Source: an uncultured Calothrix sp. | GTDB lineage: Bacteria > Cyanobacteriota > Cyanobacteriia > Cyanobacteriales > Nostocaceae | Assembly (NCBI GenBank): GCA_937973965.1 | Contig: CALJJQ010000006.1 | Span: 37,489 to 101,488 of the forward strand | Length of the DNA stretch: 64,000 bases | Reading direction: 5' to 3' | Part shown: positions 25,880 through 34,549 of the stretch, piece by piece | Layout of the letters: the number at the start of each line of letters is the position of its first letter | Position numbering within the stretch: the stretch's first letter is position 1 | The notes under the pieces: generated by a model | Told to the model about the DNA's origin: nothing | Databases searched by the model: none | The model's input: the letters and a program-made list of their open reading frames with translations, nothing else | Program-made: the position numbers and the translations under genes

Positions 25880-27418
25880 TTAGTGTAAAAAGTGGCGAGT
25901 TTGGGTAAATACCATGACTAAACCCAGTTCGTTAGCTGCTTGAATGGAATCGCGATCGCGTAGACTACCACCTGGTTGGACAATGGCTGTAATTCCTGCT
26001 GCTGCTGCTGTCCTCACGGAATCATCGAAGGGAAAAAATGCGTCACTCGCGAGAAAACCCCCTCTAGCTCGCTCTTGAGCTTGTTCTAGGGCGATTTTGA
26101 CCGAACCCACCCGATTCATCTGTCCTGCACCAATTCCCGTGGTGGTGCGATCACGAGTAGTGACAATTGCATTCGATTTCACATGCTTACAAACTAACCA
26201 GGCAAATTCTAACTCGGCTAATTCTTCTGGGGTGGGTTGGCGATCGCTGACTACTTGCCATTTACTGGTATCTGTAACTATATCGTCCGCCGTTTGTACT
26301 ATAAAGCCACCGGCTATTTGCTTGATGATTTGTTTTGTCCCCGTTTGTAAATCAGGGAGGATTAATACCCGTAAATTGGCTTTTTGAGCCAAAATTTGCT
26401 CTGCTTCCCCATCACATCCCGGTGCGACAATACATTCTAAAAAGGTTTTCGTCAATTCCGTTGCCGTCGCTGCGTCAAGGGGACGGTTCAACGCCACAAT
26501 CCCCCCAAATGCGGAGACCGAATCGGCTTGAAATGCCTTTTGATAGGCTTCTAGTAAGGAATCACCTAAAGCAGTTCCACAGGGATTCGTATGTTTAATT
26601 ATGGTTGCTGCCGGGGTTTCGCGAAATTCAGCGATAAGTTGCCGTGCCGCTTCCAAATCCACCAGGTTATTATAACTTAATTCCTTGCCTTGTAGTTGGG
26701 TCGCTCCACACCAACCGCTAGGATTCCCCGTTCGATACCAGGATGCCGATTGCTGGGGGTTTTCCCCATATCGTAAAGTTTTAATTTTTACGCCGCCGAG
26801 GAAATAATTATCCGGTAAATCCTGTTCTGGGGATTGACTGCTCAGGTAAGCAGCAATCGCTTGGTCGTAGCTACTGGTGTGTAAAAAGCCCTGTAAAGCA
26901 CACTTTTGGCGAAATTCTAGGGAAGGTACACCATCATGGAGACGCAGTTCCTGTAAATATTCATCGTATTGATTGGGGTTGCACAGAACGGTTAAATGGG
27001 CGAAATTCTTGGATGCAGCCCTCAACATCGCTGGACCACCAATATCAATCTGTTCGATTGCTGCTGTCAGGGTGACACCGGGTTGAGCAATCGTCTCCGC
27101 AAACGGGTACAAATTCACCACCACCAAATCAATCGGTCGAATTTGGTTAGCTTGCAAATCTTGCAGATCAGCATCCAAATCTCGCCGAGCCAAAATACCA
27201 CCGTGAATGCGGGGATGCAAGGTTTTCACCCGACCACCTAAAATTTCCGGCGAACCTGTATATTCTGCCACCTTTGTCACAGGTAAACCAGCTTCCTTTA
27301 AAGCTTGAGCAGTTCCCCCACTGCTAATGATATCAAAACCAAATTCATTTACTAAACTACGTGCTAGGTCAATCAACCCAGTTTTATTTGAGACAGAAAG
27401 CAGTGCCAGCCGTGTCAT
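25880..27418 (-). CDS. purH: Bifunctional AICAR transformylase/IMP cyclohydrolase
   Basis: 512 aa, normal length. It catalyses the last two steps of de novo purine synthesis, formylating AICAR with 10-formyl-THF and closing the ring to IMP. The N-terminal MGS-like cyclohydrolase domain (1-about 195) shows ALLSVSNKTGLIDLARSL, GRVKTLHPRIHGGILARRD and IDLVVVNLYPF. The transformylase domain has LRYGENPQQSASWY, the catalytic KHTNPCG and SDAFFPFDDSVRTAAAAGI. ATG start. Transcribed alone, as usual in cyanobacteria where pur genes are scattered. Confidence 0.96.
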   Translation of the reverse strand: MTRLALLSVSNKTGLIDLARSLVNEFGFDIISSGGTAQALKEAGLPVTKVAEYTGSPEILGGRVKTLHPRIHGGILARRDLDADLQDLQANQIRPIDLVVVNLYPFAETIAQPGVTLTAAIEQIDIGGPAMLRAASKNFAHLTVLCNPNQYDEYLQELRLHDGVPSLEFRQKCALQGFLHTSSYDQAIAAYLSSQSPEQDLPDNYFLGGVKIKTLRYGENPQQSASWYRTGNPSGWCGATQLQGKELSYNNLVDLEAARQLIAEFRETPAATIIKHTNPCGTALGDSLLEAYQKAFQADSVSAFGGIVALNRPLDAATATELTKTFLECIVAPGCDGEAEQILAQKANLRVLILPDLQTGTKQIIKQIAGGFIVQTADDIVTDTSKWQVVSDRQPTPEELAELEFAWLVCKHVKSNAIVTTRDRTTTGIGAGQMNRVGSVKIALEQAQERARGGFLASDAFFPFDDSVRTAAAAGITAIVQPGGSLRDRDSIQAANELGLVMVFTQTRHFLH

Positions 27419-27488
27419 GATTACCCTGAATCCCTAAAAGTCAAAAAGATTATTCTACCAAACAAAATCCGTTGAGGGGAAGCAAACT

Positions 27489-27618
27489 AGTACTTGACCA
27501 CGTAGGTGATGAAGGATTTGTGGTAGTGGGTTTAGCCACGAAAAAGCTTTAATACAAAGGCGCTAAAACGCTACTACATGCCTTTTTAAACTCCTCAAAA
27601 TTCATGACATGGAGTACT
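27489..27618. repeat. AGTACT-ended repeat, copy 1
   Basis: Begins AGTACTTGACCACGTA and ends ACATGGAGTACT. Its core AGCCACGAAAAAGCTTTAAT through AAGGCGCTAAAACGCTACTA is shared with copies at 44313-44427 and about 56083-56182 (inverted). No coding capacity. Confidence 0.75.
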
Positions 27619-27653
27619 ACTACAGAAGGCAACTTGGGAGCAAAAGCGATCAA

Positions 27654-28886
27654 TTAGGGGTTACGGATGATATATGCATCCTCTCCTTTTCCCAGGGCGA
27701 ACCGGATGGATTGGGCTGGTGTTTTACTGGAGTTGGTTAAAAATATACCTATCGCAAATAGGGTAATTATACCTGTAATTAAAAACATATTTTCGTAGCC
27801 AAAGCTTTCTGCAATTAGACCTAGGGTGGGACCAGCCGTGGCGATACCGACATCAAAACCACCAACACAAATGGCAAAAATTCGTCCCCGTTCCTGGGGA
27901 TAGGAACGGTCTGCCATCATGGCTACTAACATGGGTATCATGATACCACCACCTGTTCCTTGAATAAGGGCTGCCAAAATAAAGTCCAGTTGATCATCGG
28001 CTTGCCAAAGGGTAAACATGGACAGACAATAACAAATAATCCCAATGGTAATAAATAAACCCCGACCAATGCGATCGCTCACTCGTCCGGCAATTAGTCT
28101 GATGCTAAAGCTGGTAATGGCTCCAAAGGAATAAAATAAACCAGGGTTAAAGTCGATTTGCAGGGATTTAATAAATAGGGGAACAAAAGTGCTAATTGTA
28201 CCAAAAGCCAGTCCGACCATGAGCATGACTAGGGTGGGGATGCGAACCCTGGGACTGAGGAGAATGGCTAATGTATCGAACTTTGATTGTTGAGGCGATC
28301 GCATGTCATCCACGGGGGGAGATTTGATGGCATAGGCACAGATAAAACTGAGGATAGCGAGTAAGCTGGCAAATAAAAATAGGAGTGTGTAGCCAGTTTT
28401 AAATAGAAGAAATCCACCCACCGCAGGACCAATTGCCATTCCCACCGGATTGACTAAACTTAAATAACCAATAATTTCCCCCCGTTTGTGGGCTGGTGCA
28501 AAGTCTGTGACTAAAGTACTGTAGGCAGTAGTAAAAGCGGCAATACTCACACCGTGAACGGCTCTGATTAACATCAGCAACGGTACTGACTTGATGAGAG
28601 TATAACCAACGGGTGCGATCGCGGCAATACTAATCCCCAGTAGTAGTACTTTTTTCCGTCCCCCCTGGTCTACCATTCGCCCTAATTGGGGACGAAATAA
28701 TAATAAACCAATGGCAAAGCTACCCATCACTAAACCGATTTGCTGTTTTGTTGCCCCAATTGACTCGGCATATAGGGGTAATGTTGGTAACAAGGCTGCC
28801 ATGCATGACCAGAAAAATAAACCTGCTGTGAATAAAATCAGCAGGTTGCGTTGCAAGGATTTATCTAGTGTTTGAAAGACTTTCAC
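27654..28886 (-). CDS. MFS transporter
   Basis: Major facilitator superfamily permease, 410 aa, with twelve predicted helices in two six-helix halves. The MFS loop-2 signature is seen as GRMVDQGGRKKVLLLG in the first half and AGRVSDRIGRGLFITIG in the second. The start at GTG 28886 (VKVFQTLDKSLQRNLL) agrees with how such proteins begin; the open frame to 28952 begins with TTG inside a tandem-repeat run and is unlikely. Such MFS members are often drug or metabolite exporters; no substrate can be assigned. No operon partner. Confidence 0.86.
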   Translation of the reverse strand: MKVFQTLDKSLQRNLLILFTAGLFFWSCMAALLPTLPLYAESIGATKQQIGLVMGSFAIGLLLFRPQLGRMVDQGGRKKVLLLGISIAAIAPVGYTLIKSVPLLMLIRAVHGVSIAAFTTAYSTLVTDFAPAHKRGEIIGYLSLVNPVGMAIGPAVGGFLLFKTGYTLLFLFASLLAILSFICAYAIKSPPVDDMRSPQQSKFDTLAILLSPRVRIPTLVMLMVGLAFGTISTFVPLFIKSLQIDFNPGLFYSFGAITSFSIRLIAGRVSDRIGRGLFITIGIICYCLSMFTLWQADDQLDFILAALIQGTGGGIMIPMLVAMMADRSYPQERGRIFAICVGGFDVGIATAGPTLGLIAESFGYENMFLITGIITLFAIGIFLTNSSKTPAQSIRFALGKGEDAYIIRNP

Positions 28887-29449
28887 GGTAGATGCTGTTT
28901 TCAGAGTATTAAGGAATATTGAGGAATATAGAATCCAGGATACAAGATACAAGAGAAGTTTGGGGGAATAGCCTAAATCCAGGATTGCTCACAAACTCCT
29001 AAAACTTTCAGTGAGCAGGGAACAGGGAGTAGGAAGTAGTAGTAGTAAATTCAAGTCATTACTCAATGCTTATCACTTGCTTGTGAGAAATTCAGCTAGA
29101 ACTAGCTTCTTTATGAGGATGTGAGTTTGATCCGTAATCAAATCTTAAATCGTTTTCATATGAAGTTGCACATAACAAGTTGTCCGAAGCGAGGAGGAAC
29201 GACGAAGCAATCTCATAATCTTTAATGTTAACGAGTTGCTGAGATTGCCGAGTTCCACTTCGTTCCGCAACAAGCAAGCTACACAATGACACGCAAAAAA
29301 TTATATGCAGCTTCATCAAAAATTGGTATTAAACCCTTGTCCAGCATTATTCGTCAGGGAATAAAAGTTTTTAAAAACCTTTTTTCGTGAGGTGCAAGAT
29401 TTGAGTTGACGTAAAGCGTCTCAAATAATTTATTCCTACTCCCCAATCC
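28887..29449. other. Intergenic region with dispersed repeats
   Basis: About 560 bases. It contains GATACAAGATACAAGA tandem units (28940), GGGAGTAGGAAGTAG units (29025), and at 29175-29290 a GC-richer palindromic stretch including CGAAGCGAGGAGGAACGACG and GAGTTCCACTTCGTTCCGC, a repeat type common in cyanobacteria. The 75-codon minus-strand frame here is a shadow of that repeat. Confidence 0.55.
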
Positions 29450-29998
29450 CTATTGACAAGCGAGATGAATAGCAAAACCACTGCGTAAGTGAAAGTCAGG
29501 TTCTTTTCCAGGATGAATTAAAGCCCAATAACTAATATTACCATCTTGTGTTTTCAAGACTGCGGTGATTCCCATATCAATCTGAGGGTGGATATTCATA
29601 ATTGGCTGGATGTTTAAATCTAAAGATAATTCCAATTGGTGAGGTAAGGATTTGATTTGAAAAGGAAGTTGGGTAAACGCTGATTCTATTTTCATCCCTT
29701 GGCGATAATCATCAAAACTATAAATATTCCAATCTCCACTGGGAGCAAGATTAAATTCCCAATAACGAGGAGAATTTTCAATTCCTAAAAAAAACTCCAA
29801 ACAGGTGTGTTCCCAAAGATAATCTCGACGTTCAGGGGAAGGGGATAGGGGTGGTATTTGTAATTTATCAATATTGCCAGTTAGTCGGTAATGTATCTGA
29901 AGTAAATAATTAGATTTATCCCAATGAATATCACCTGTAATTTCGAGATCAATGTTTGTGTTGTCGAAAGGGATAAGGGAAAAGGGGATTGGCCTCAT
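29450..29998 (-). CDS. DOMON-like domain protein
   Basis: 182-aa beta-rich protein of the DOMON-like (carbohydrate-binding-module 9-like) fold. Marks include YLLQIHYRLTGNIDKLQIP near the start, DYLWEHTCLEFFLGIENSPRYWEFNLAPSGDWNIYSFDDYR in the middle and YWALIHPGKEPDFHLRSGFA at the end. DOMON-like domains bind haem or sugar ligands in other proteins; the ligand here is unknown. There is no signal peptide, so it is probably cytosolic. ATG start; monocistronic. Confidence 0.8.
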   Translation of the reverse strand: MRPIPFSLIPFDNTNIDLEITGDIHWDKSNYLLQIHYRLTGNIDKLQIPPLSPSPERRDYLWEHTCLEFFLGIENSPRYWEFNLAPSGDWNIYSFDDYRQGMKIESAFTQLPFQIKSLPHQLELSLDLNIQPIMNIHPQIDMGITAVLKTQDGNISYWALIHPGKEPDFHLRSGFAIHLACQ

Positions 29999-30573
29999 AA
30001 TAATTTGTGTATGTATTATATTCAGCTATAACTCACATCAATCATATACAGCAGTCCTAAATTATTTGTGAAATCTTACATGTAGGGTTGTTAACGGTTG
30101 ACAGTTGACGGTTAACAGTCACCTGTCATCAGTCAACAGCACGCTATTTTTCACGACTTAAATCGGATTACTGTAGCTACTTGATTTGGTGTTGACTTGG
30201 GGGGTAACAATCTAGCTTCAAAGGTTTATACCGCAAGGATTATAGAATAGCGATACCCATGATTGTGTTAAGCTTAGCTTATCCCGCAGTGACCCAAGAA
30301 GGAGTATCGCCTTCACGATAAAACTAAATTCAGAGCCGAGTTCAACGGAAAAATAAGGTTTTTACCCGCAGTTGATTGATAATAAATCAATCAAGCCGAA
30401 AAATGAAGTTTATCTTTTATCTTTTCATGACAGACCGGCTGAAAACTATTGCTGCATCCTAGTTTCAGAAGTTTTCGTCACCCCCCAGGGTGTTGACGGC
30501 TAACAGTTAACAGTCACCCATTAAAAGTAGTGGATATGTAACTAAAATACGCAACAACTGATCAACCTGTAAA
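29999..30573. other. Intergenic region with repeat copy 2
   Basis: About 575 bases. It holds the second ATACAGCAGTCC repeat (30046-30175) and, further on, GACGGCTAACAGTTAACAGTC (about 30493), a palindromic GTTAAC unit also seen near 4455, 24000 and 44035. No gene. Confidence 0.5.
30046..30175 (+). repeat. ATACAGCAGTCC repeat, copy 2
   Basis: Shares with 23901-24022 the blocks TTTGTGAAATCT-ACATGTAGGG and GGTTGACAGTTGACGGTTAA plus GTCATCAGTCAAC. Ends are imperfect inverted repeats: TACAGCAGTCC and GGATTACTGTA (9 of 11 pair). Confidence 0.8.
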
Positions 30574-31746
30574 TCACTGGAATGATTGAATAATTTGACG
30601 AATACTATTTTCTTGACTCTCGATACTTTTAGTTAACTGGAACTGTACTAAAGCTCTAGCTAAATTATGTTCTGGATAATTCACTTTAAAATATACATTT
30701 CCCGCTAAGTAATCGGTCAAAAATCGTAATCCTAATTCAAAGGGAATTAAACGAATTGCATCATATATATATAAATAATCATTCCCCGTGAAAAACTCTT
30801 GAGCCACCAATAAATAACCCTGGAGAATACCTTGGCAAATATCCACATCAAACACTACCCTTTGCCAATCTTCCGTTTCTTCCCCTAACAAATTACATCC
30901 AGAACGTAAACAATCTCCGATATCATAATGAATCAATCCCGGTTTCACCGTATCTAAATCAATTAAACTAATTGATTGATGGGTTTGCCGATCAAACATG
31001 ACATTATTGATTTTCGGATCGCCATGCATTAATCGTAAAGGTAATAAACCCTGATTTTTGGCATTTTCTAAAACAGATACCCAATTTTGCCGCTCCTCAA
31101 CAAATTGTAAACAGTATTTCAACTCATGAGAAAATTTCGATTTTCGATTCGGTCTACATACTTGAGATAAAACCCGTTGATAAGCTTCCAAATAGATAGG
31201 CGTAATATGAAAACCAGGTAAGGTATCAGCTAATCTCTGGGGAGATAAATCCCTAATTAAATAGTGGAAATAACCCAATGCATAACCAATTTCCTGAGCT
31301 TGTTGCTGATTGGCAATCAGATCAAAGGAATAGGACTCAGGAATAAAACTAATCGCTCGCCAAAAACCATTTTCAACATCGATATAATGATTTTCGCCCC
31401 TAATGGTACGCAAAACTCCAGGAACCTCCCAACGGCGATCGCGTTCGCGTAGCGTGTCGCTTCTGCGACTCAGCGACTCCTTTGCAGAATCGCCTTTTCG
31501 TAATACCTGGGATATGTGTTCTGTGAGAATACACATATTTTCCATCACTAGATGGGGTTGACGAAATACCTGGGTATTGACCTTTTGTAAAACAAAATGG
31601 GGTCGGGTCGGTGAATCCGTTGTCACAAAATAGGTATCATTAATAATGCCGTTCCCTAAAGGCTCAACCCCCCTCACCCCATTCAAGTCAGAAAATTGGT
31701 TTGCGATCGCTTTTAAATCCACTACATCCATCACAGAATTTTCCAT
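30574..31746 (-). CDS. Phosphotransferase-family sugar-kinase-like protein with a repeat-derived insertion
   Basis: About 390 aa, APH/choline-kinase fold, closest in style to N-acetylhexosamine 1-kinases. The front holds GNGIINDTYFV and PHFVLQKVN; the catalytic loop is LRLMHGDPKINNVMFD and the metal site SLIDLDTVKPGLIHYDIGDC. Residues about 83-104 (KGDSAKESLSRRSDTLRERD) are encoded by a GCGATCGCGTTCGCGTAGCG-type dispersed repeat at 31435-31497, inserted in frame between the N-lobe and RRWEVPGVLRT. ATG 31746 is used; an ATG at 31731 is an alternative start. Whether the insertion leaves the enzyme active is unknown. Confidence 0.82.
   Translation of the reverse strand: MENSVMDVVDLKAIANQFSDLNGVRGVEPLGNGIINDTYFVTTDSPTRPHFVLQKVNTQVFRQPHLVMENMCILTEHISQVLRKGDSAKESLSRRSDTLRERDRRWEVPGVLRTIRGENHYIDVENGFWRAISFIPESYSFDLIANQQQAQEIGYALGYFHYLIRDLSPQRLADTLPGFHITPIYLEAYQRVLSQVCRPNRKSKFSHELKYCLQFVEERQNWVSVLENAKNQGLLPLRLMHGDPKINNVMFDRQTHQSISLIDLDTVKPGLIHYDIGDCLRSGCNLLGEETEDWQRVVFDVDICQGILQGYLLVAQEFFTGNDYLYIYDAIRLIPFELGLRFLTDYLAGNVYFKVNYPEHNLARALVQFQLTKSIESQENSIRQIIQSFQ
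31435..31497. repeat. Dispersed palindromic repeat inserted in a coding sequence
   Basis: GCGATCGCGTTCGCGTAGCG, then TGTCGCTTCTGCGACTCAGC and GACTCCTTTGCAGAATCGCC. This resembles the GCGTTCGCGTAGCGTCTCG repeats common in Nostoc-type genomes. Length is a multiple of three and the reading frame is preserved. Confidence 0.8.
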
Positions 31747-32095
31747 GCTCAATTCTCTATTTCCCTGGTAGCAACTACTCCAACCTAATTGGGCTGATTC
31801 TAACCTATGTTATTGTCGATGTTTGTATCCTTCAAATCTGGAACCTGAACCCGGATTTGAGGGAATAGGGAACAGTCCGTGACGGGAGTAGAAAGAAAAT
31901 TCAGCCGTTACTCCAGGTTTACCGTTTACTTGTGAAAAATGCAGGTTAAGTAGTGGGGAATCAAAATTACAACAGTCCTGCTAGAAAATCGGGAGTGGAG
32001 AGTAGGGAGTAGGAATAAGCTATAGAGTTACATTTAGGTGAGCAGGGGTAGGAGGGGAAGAAAATGTATCAACATTTTTGTGAAATTGTATAAAA

Positions 32096-32125
32096 ATCCA
32101 AAATCCAAAATCCAAAATCTAAAAT
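32096..32125. repeat. CCAAAAT heptamer tandem run
   Basis: Four units of (A)ATCCAAA in a row, ending ATCTAAAATAG. A typical filamentous-cyanobacterial short tandem repeat. Confidence 0.85.
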
Positions 32126-32133
32126 AGATAGAT

Positions 32134-32339
32134 TGATTAGTTATTTAAATCTGTGAAAACGCCAAAATTGTCAACTCCCTCAGTTTTCGGACTTATTGAC
32201 AAAAAACCCGCTTTATTCTCAATATTAATGATTCTATTCTCAATTTTCTGACGAAATTATCATACTTTCAGGACTGATAATTGACATCTTGACAAATCCC
32301 AGATATAGTATGATAGCTTGCCGCCGGAGCTATATAAAT
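32134..32339 (-). repeat. 206-bp dispersed repeat, copy 2
   Basis: Inverted copy of 15345-15551. On the minus strand it begins ATTTATATAGCTCCGGCGGC, with an ATAGCT/AGCTAT stem at this end, and ends TTTAAATAACTAATCA. Toward the other end TTGTCAA/TTGACAA can pair. No flanking direct repeat was found. Confidence 0.8.
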
Positions 32340-32724
32340 CAAAAACAACCCAGATAGGTTGGAAAGTAAGAGATTTGAATTCGGTAACTCATCACGCGAT
32401 CGCGATTCAACTTGATGGATAAGAAAAAGCATGTAGTTGCGCAAACAGCGCTTGATTAAGAAAGTTTAAGTCTGAAGAGTATGTCAAGCTTCCTTCCCAT
32501 TAATTTGGACAAGCTACGCGCTTACGTAGTATAGCGAAGCTGACACTGCGGACAACATCTAATTAATTTTGCCGATGCACTTATGTCGTTTACGCAATAC
32601 TTGCTACATATCAGGGGCTGTAACCTTTGATTATTCTAGTTTCATTTATTGCAAAGTACAAGAGAATCGATATTATTGCTTCATCTTTTCTGTCACCAAT
32701 CAGCCGTCAACAAACCAAAATGCA

Positions 32725-32765
32725 AGAAAATCCCCTTGATTATATCGACCTAATCAGGGGATTCA
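32725..32765 (-). terminator. Terminator hairpin downstream of the first DUF4360 gene
   Basis: AATCCCCTTGATTA pairs with TAATCAGGGGATT, one bulge, short loop. On the minus strand it follows the DUF4360 stop by about 75 bases and is followed by ATTTTCTTGCATTTT. Confidence 0.65.
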
Positions 32766-32841
32766 CAGCAAGCAAGCTTTAATCAGGCTTAAATATCAGC
32801 GAACAAACATTTGCGAAATTTTCGCCAAATTCAACCGTAAA

Positions 32842-33444
32842 TTACCGACAGCCACGGTATTTGACATGGTAAATAATACCAGCACGACGAGCAAAGTCCA
32901 GGGAGTCAACGGAAGCGATTCCTCTGCCTCTACTTGTCATGGAAGTATTAGCGCGAACGTTCACACTATCACCACAACGAGACCAGGTTTCAGCTAATAA
33001 CCCATGTCTAACGTTGTATTCTTGTTCACCATTTAATGTTCTCGAGAAAACAGGACCGCGTTGACCAGCAAAGAAATACTCGGCTCGCAGTGTTCCACTG
33101 GTATTAGGAGCAACGTAGCCTCGGTAATCTGCTGTGAATAGGGATATTTGATAGCCTGAAGGGACTTTAATCGGAATGGTTAAATTACAAGTTTTCCGAA
33201 ATCCAGTTGAACTGGATGCTTCAGCAATATATTTATCAAATAAAATGCTCACTTCCTGACCATCAGGACTAACAGTTACACTTGCAGAACCAGCAGGACA
33301 ACCACTACCACCGTAATCTGCACCCAGGATTTCGACTTTAGGTGCTGCAAAGGCTGGACCAACGGAAGCAGCAGTCAGTATTGCTGTTGCGAGAAAGGTT
33401 TTAGCAAAATTCATCGATGCTTTTTGAATTTTTGTCGCGTTCAT
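32842..33444 (-). CDS. DUF4360 secreted protein
   Basis: 200 aa. ATG 33444 is preceded at good distance by GGAAGG, so the longer TTG start at 33459 is rejected. A signal peptide covers about residues 1-34 (AKTFLATAILTAASVGPAFA, cleavage after AFA). The mature domain has the DUF4360 marks YGGSGCPAGSASV, FRKTCNLTIPIKVPSGYQ, ADYRGYVAPNTSGTLRAEYF and WSRCGDSVNVRANTSM; four cysteines could form two disulphides. DUF4360 proteins are exported and of unknown function. It lies about 110 bases downstream of a paralogue on the same strand, with which it may be co-transcribed. Confidence 0.85.
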   Translation of the reverse strand: MNATKIQKASMNFAKTFLATAILTAASVGPAFAAPKVEILGADYGGSGCPAGSASVTVSPDGQEVSILFDKYIAEASSSTGFRKTCNLTIPIKVPSGYQISLFTADYRGYVAPNTSGTLRAEYFFAGQRGPVFSRTLNGEQEYNVRHGLLAETWSRCGDSVNVRANTSMTSRGRGIASVDSLDFARRAGIIYHVKYRGCR

Positions 33445-33557
33445 ATTTACCTTCCACAATGAGATGAAGAGATGTGATTAATTTTGTTCAGTTTTTTCAG
33501 TAAGTTTGAGATTACAGAACAATTGCCAATAACTTACATGCAATTCTGTTGTAGACT

Positions 33558-34139
33558 CTATCTGCAACGTCTCCAAGCCATATTCAAAGCCATTTGCTCC
33601 ACTCTGGCAATACCTTGACCATTAGCAGTCACAGAAGCATTCACTCGCATATTTACACTGTCACCACAACGTGACCAGAGATTCGTTCTTGCTGTTGGAT
33701 AATGACGTACATGGTAATTTCCACTCCTTAATCTTCGTGAAAACACCGGACCCCTTTCACCAGCAAAGAAATATTCCGTTCGCAGATTTCCTTCGGTTCT
33801 GGGGGATACATAGCCGCGATAATCTGCATTGCGAATTGCAACTTGATAGCCAGAAGGAACTTGAATCGGGATTGTCAAATTACAGCTTTTACGCCTTTGT
33901 CTAGAAGTATTTCCATCGGCAATAAATTGATTGGTTTGGATGTTTACAGTTTGACCGTTGGGACTGAATCGCAAATCGACAGATCCCCCTGGACAACCGC
34001 TACCACCATAACTTATATTGTCGATGCCGAATTTTGGCGCTGCAAAACTGGGCACAACTAAAGTCGTTGCTAACACCGTTGCAGTCAGAACAGCTGGAAG
34101 GAGATTAATTGATATTCTCCGATAATCTTGATGATTCAC
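33558..34139 (-). CDS. DUF4360 secreted protein, paralogue
   Basis: 193 aa. The start is GTG at 34139, supported by a strong GGGAGG five bases upstream. The signal peptide is about residues 1-33 (LLPAVLTATVLATTLVVPSFA). The mature part repeats the family motifs: YGGSGCPGGSVDL, RRKSCNLTIPIQVPSGYQ, ADYRGYVSPRTEGNLRTEYF and LWSRCGDSVNMRVNASV, with the same four cysteines, ending WRRCR. It is clearly a tandem duplicate of the next gene, though the two have diverged over much of their length. Function unknown; export to periplasm or outside is inferred. Confidence 0.85.
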   Translation of the reverse strand: MNHQDYRRISINLLPAVLTATVLATTLVVPSFAAPKFGIDNISYGGSGCPGGSVDLRFSPNGQTVNIQTNQFIADGNTSRQRRKSCNLTIPIQVPSGYQVAIRNADYRGYVSPRTEGNLRTEYFFAGERGPVFSRRLRSGNYHVRHYPTARTNLWSRCGDSVNMRVNASVTANGQGIARVEQMALNMAWRRCR

Positions 34140-34549
34140 ACCTACCTCCCTGCCTTTATCAGGGCTGTTTTTAGAGGACAGTGTTGATTTGGAGGAAAAA
34201 TATTTAAAAAACCGATTTCGCAGATTGGCTACGCATCGACACAGAAACTTTTGAATATTCGTTTGTTTACAAGCTTTAGGTTCAGCAAGTGATTGCCCAA
34301 CTCTTGATCACATATGCTTGAGTCTTAATACACGGTTCTCGATAAAACTTGGTTTGGTTCGGTTTTAAATATTTACCTCATCACATCTACATTATGACTC
34401 AACCAGAGAAAAAGTGATGGAATATACAGATAAAATTTACATTTTGTGATACAAGAAAAATCCAAACAGTTAACAGTTATGGCTTAGACCTCTGAGATTC
34501 CAGAATTGGTTGGGAAACGGGATGTTCCCAGAGGGGGTGATGATGTTGG
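34140..34549. other. Intergenic region upstream of the DUF4360 pair
   Basis: About 410 bases, probably containing the promoter of the DUF4360 genes. I see nothing else that can be named; no repeat of the main families is present. Confidence 0.4.

Larger units (their letters stand above)
31747..32841. other. Long intergenic region
   Basis: About 1.1 kb. Contents: GGGAGTAGGAATAAG-type tandem units (about 32000), a clean CCAAAAT heptamer run (32096-32125), copy 2 of the 206-bp repeat (32134-32339), an unassigned AT-rich part, and a terminator hairpin (32725-32765) for the DUF4360 gene. No gene was recognised. Confidence 0.6.

Noticed and set aside
29092..29319. 75-codon minus-strand ORF with a signal-like start
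   Set aside because: Encoded largely by a dispersed palindromic repeat (AAGCGAGGAGGAACGACGAAG region).
32096..32125. CCAAAAT run considered as a CRISPR-like array
   Set aside because: Units are seven bases with no spacers; it is a short tandem repeat.
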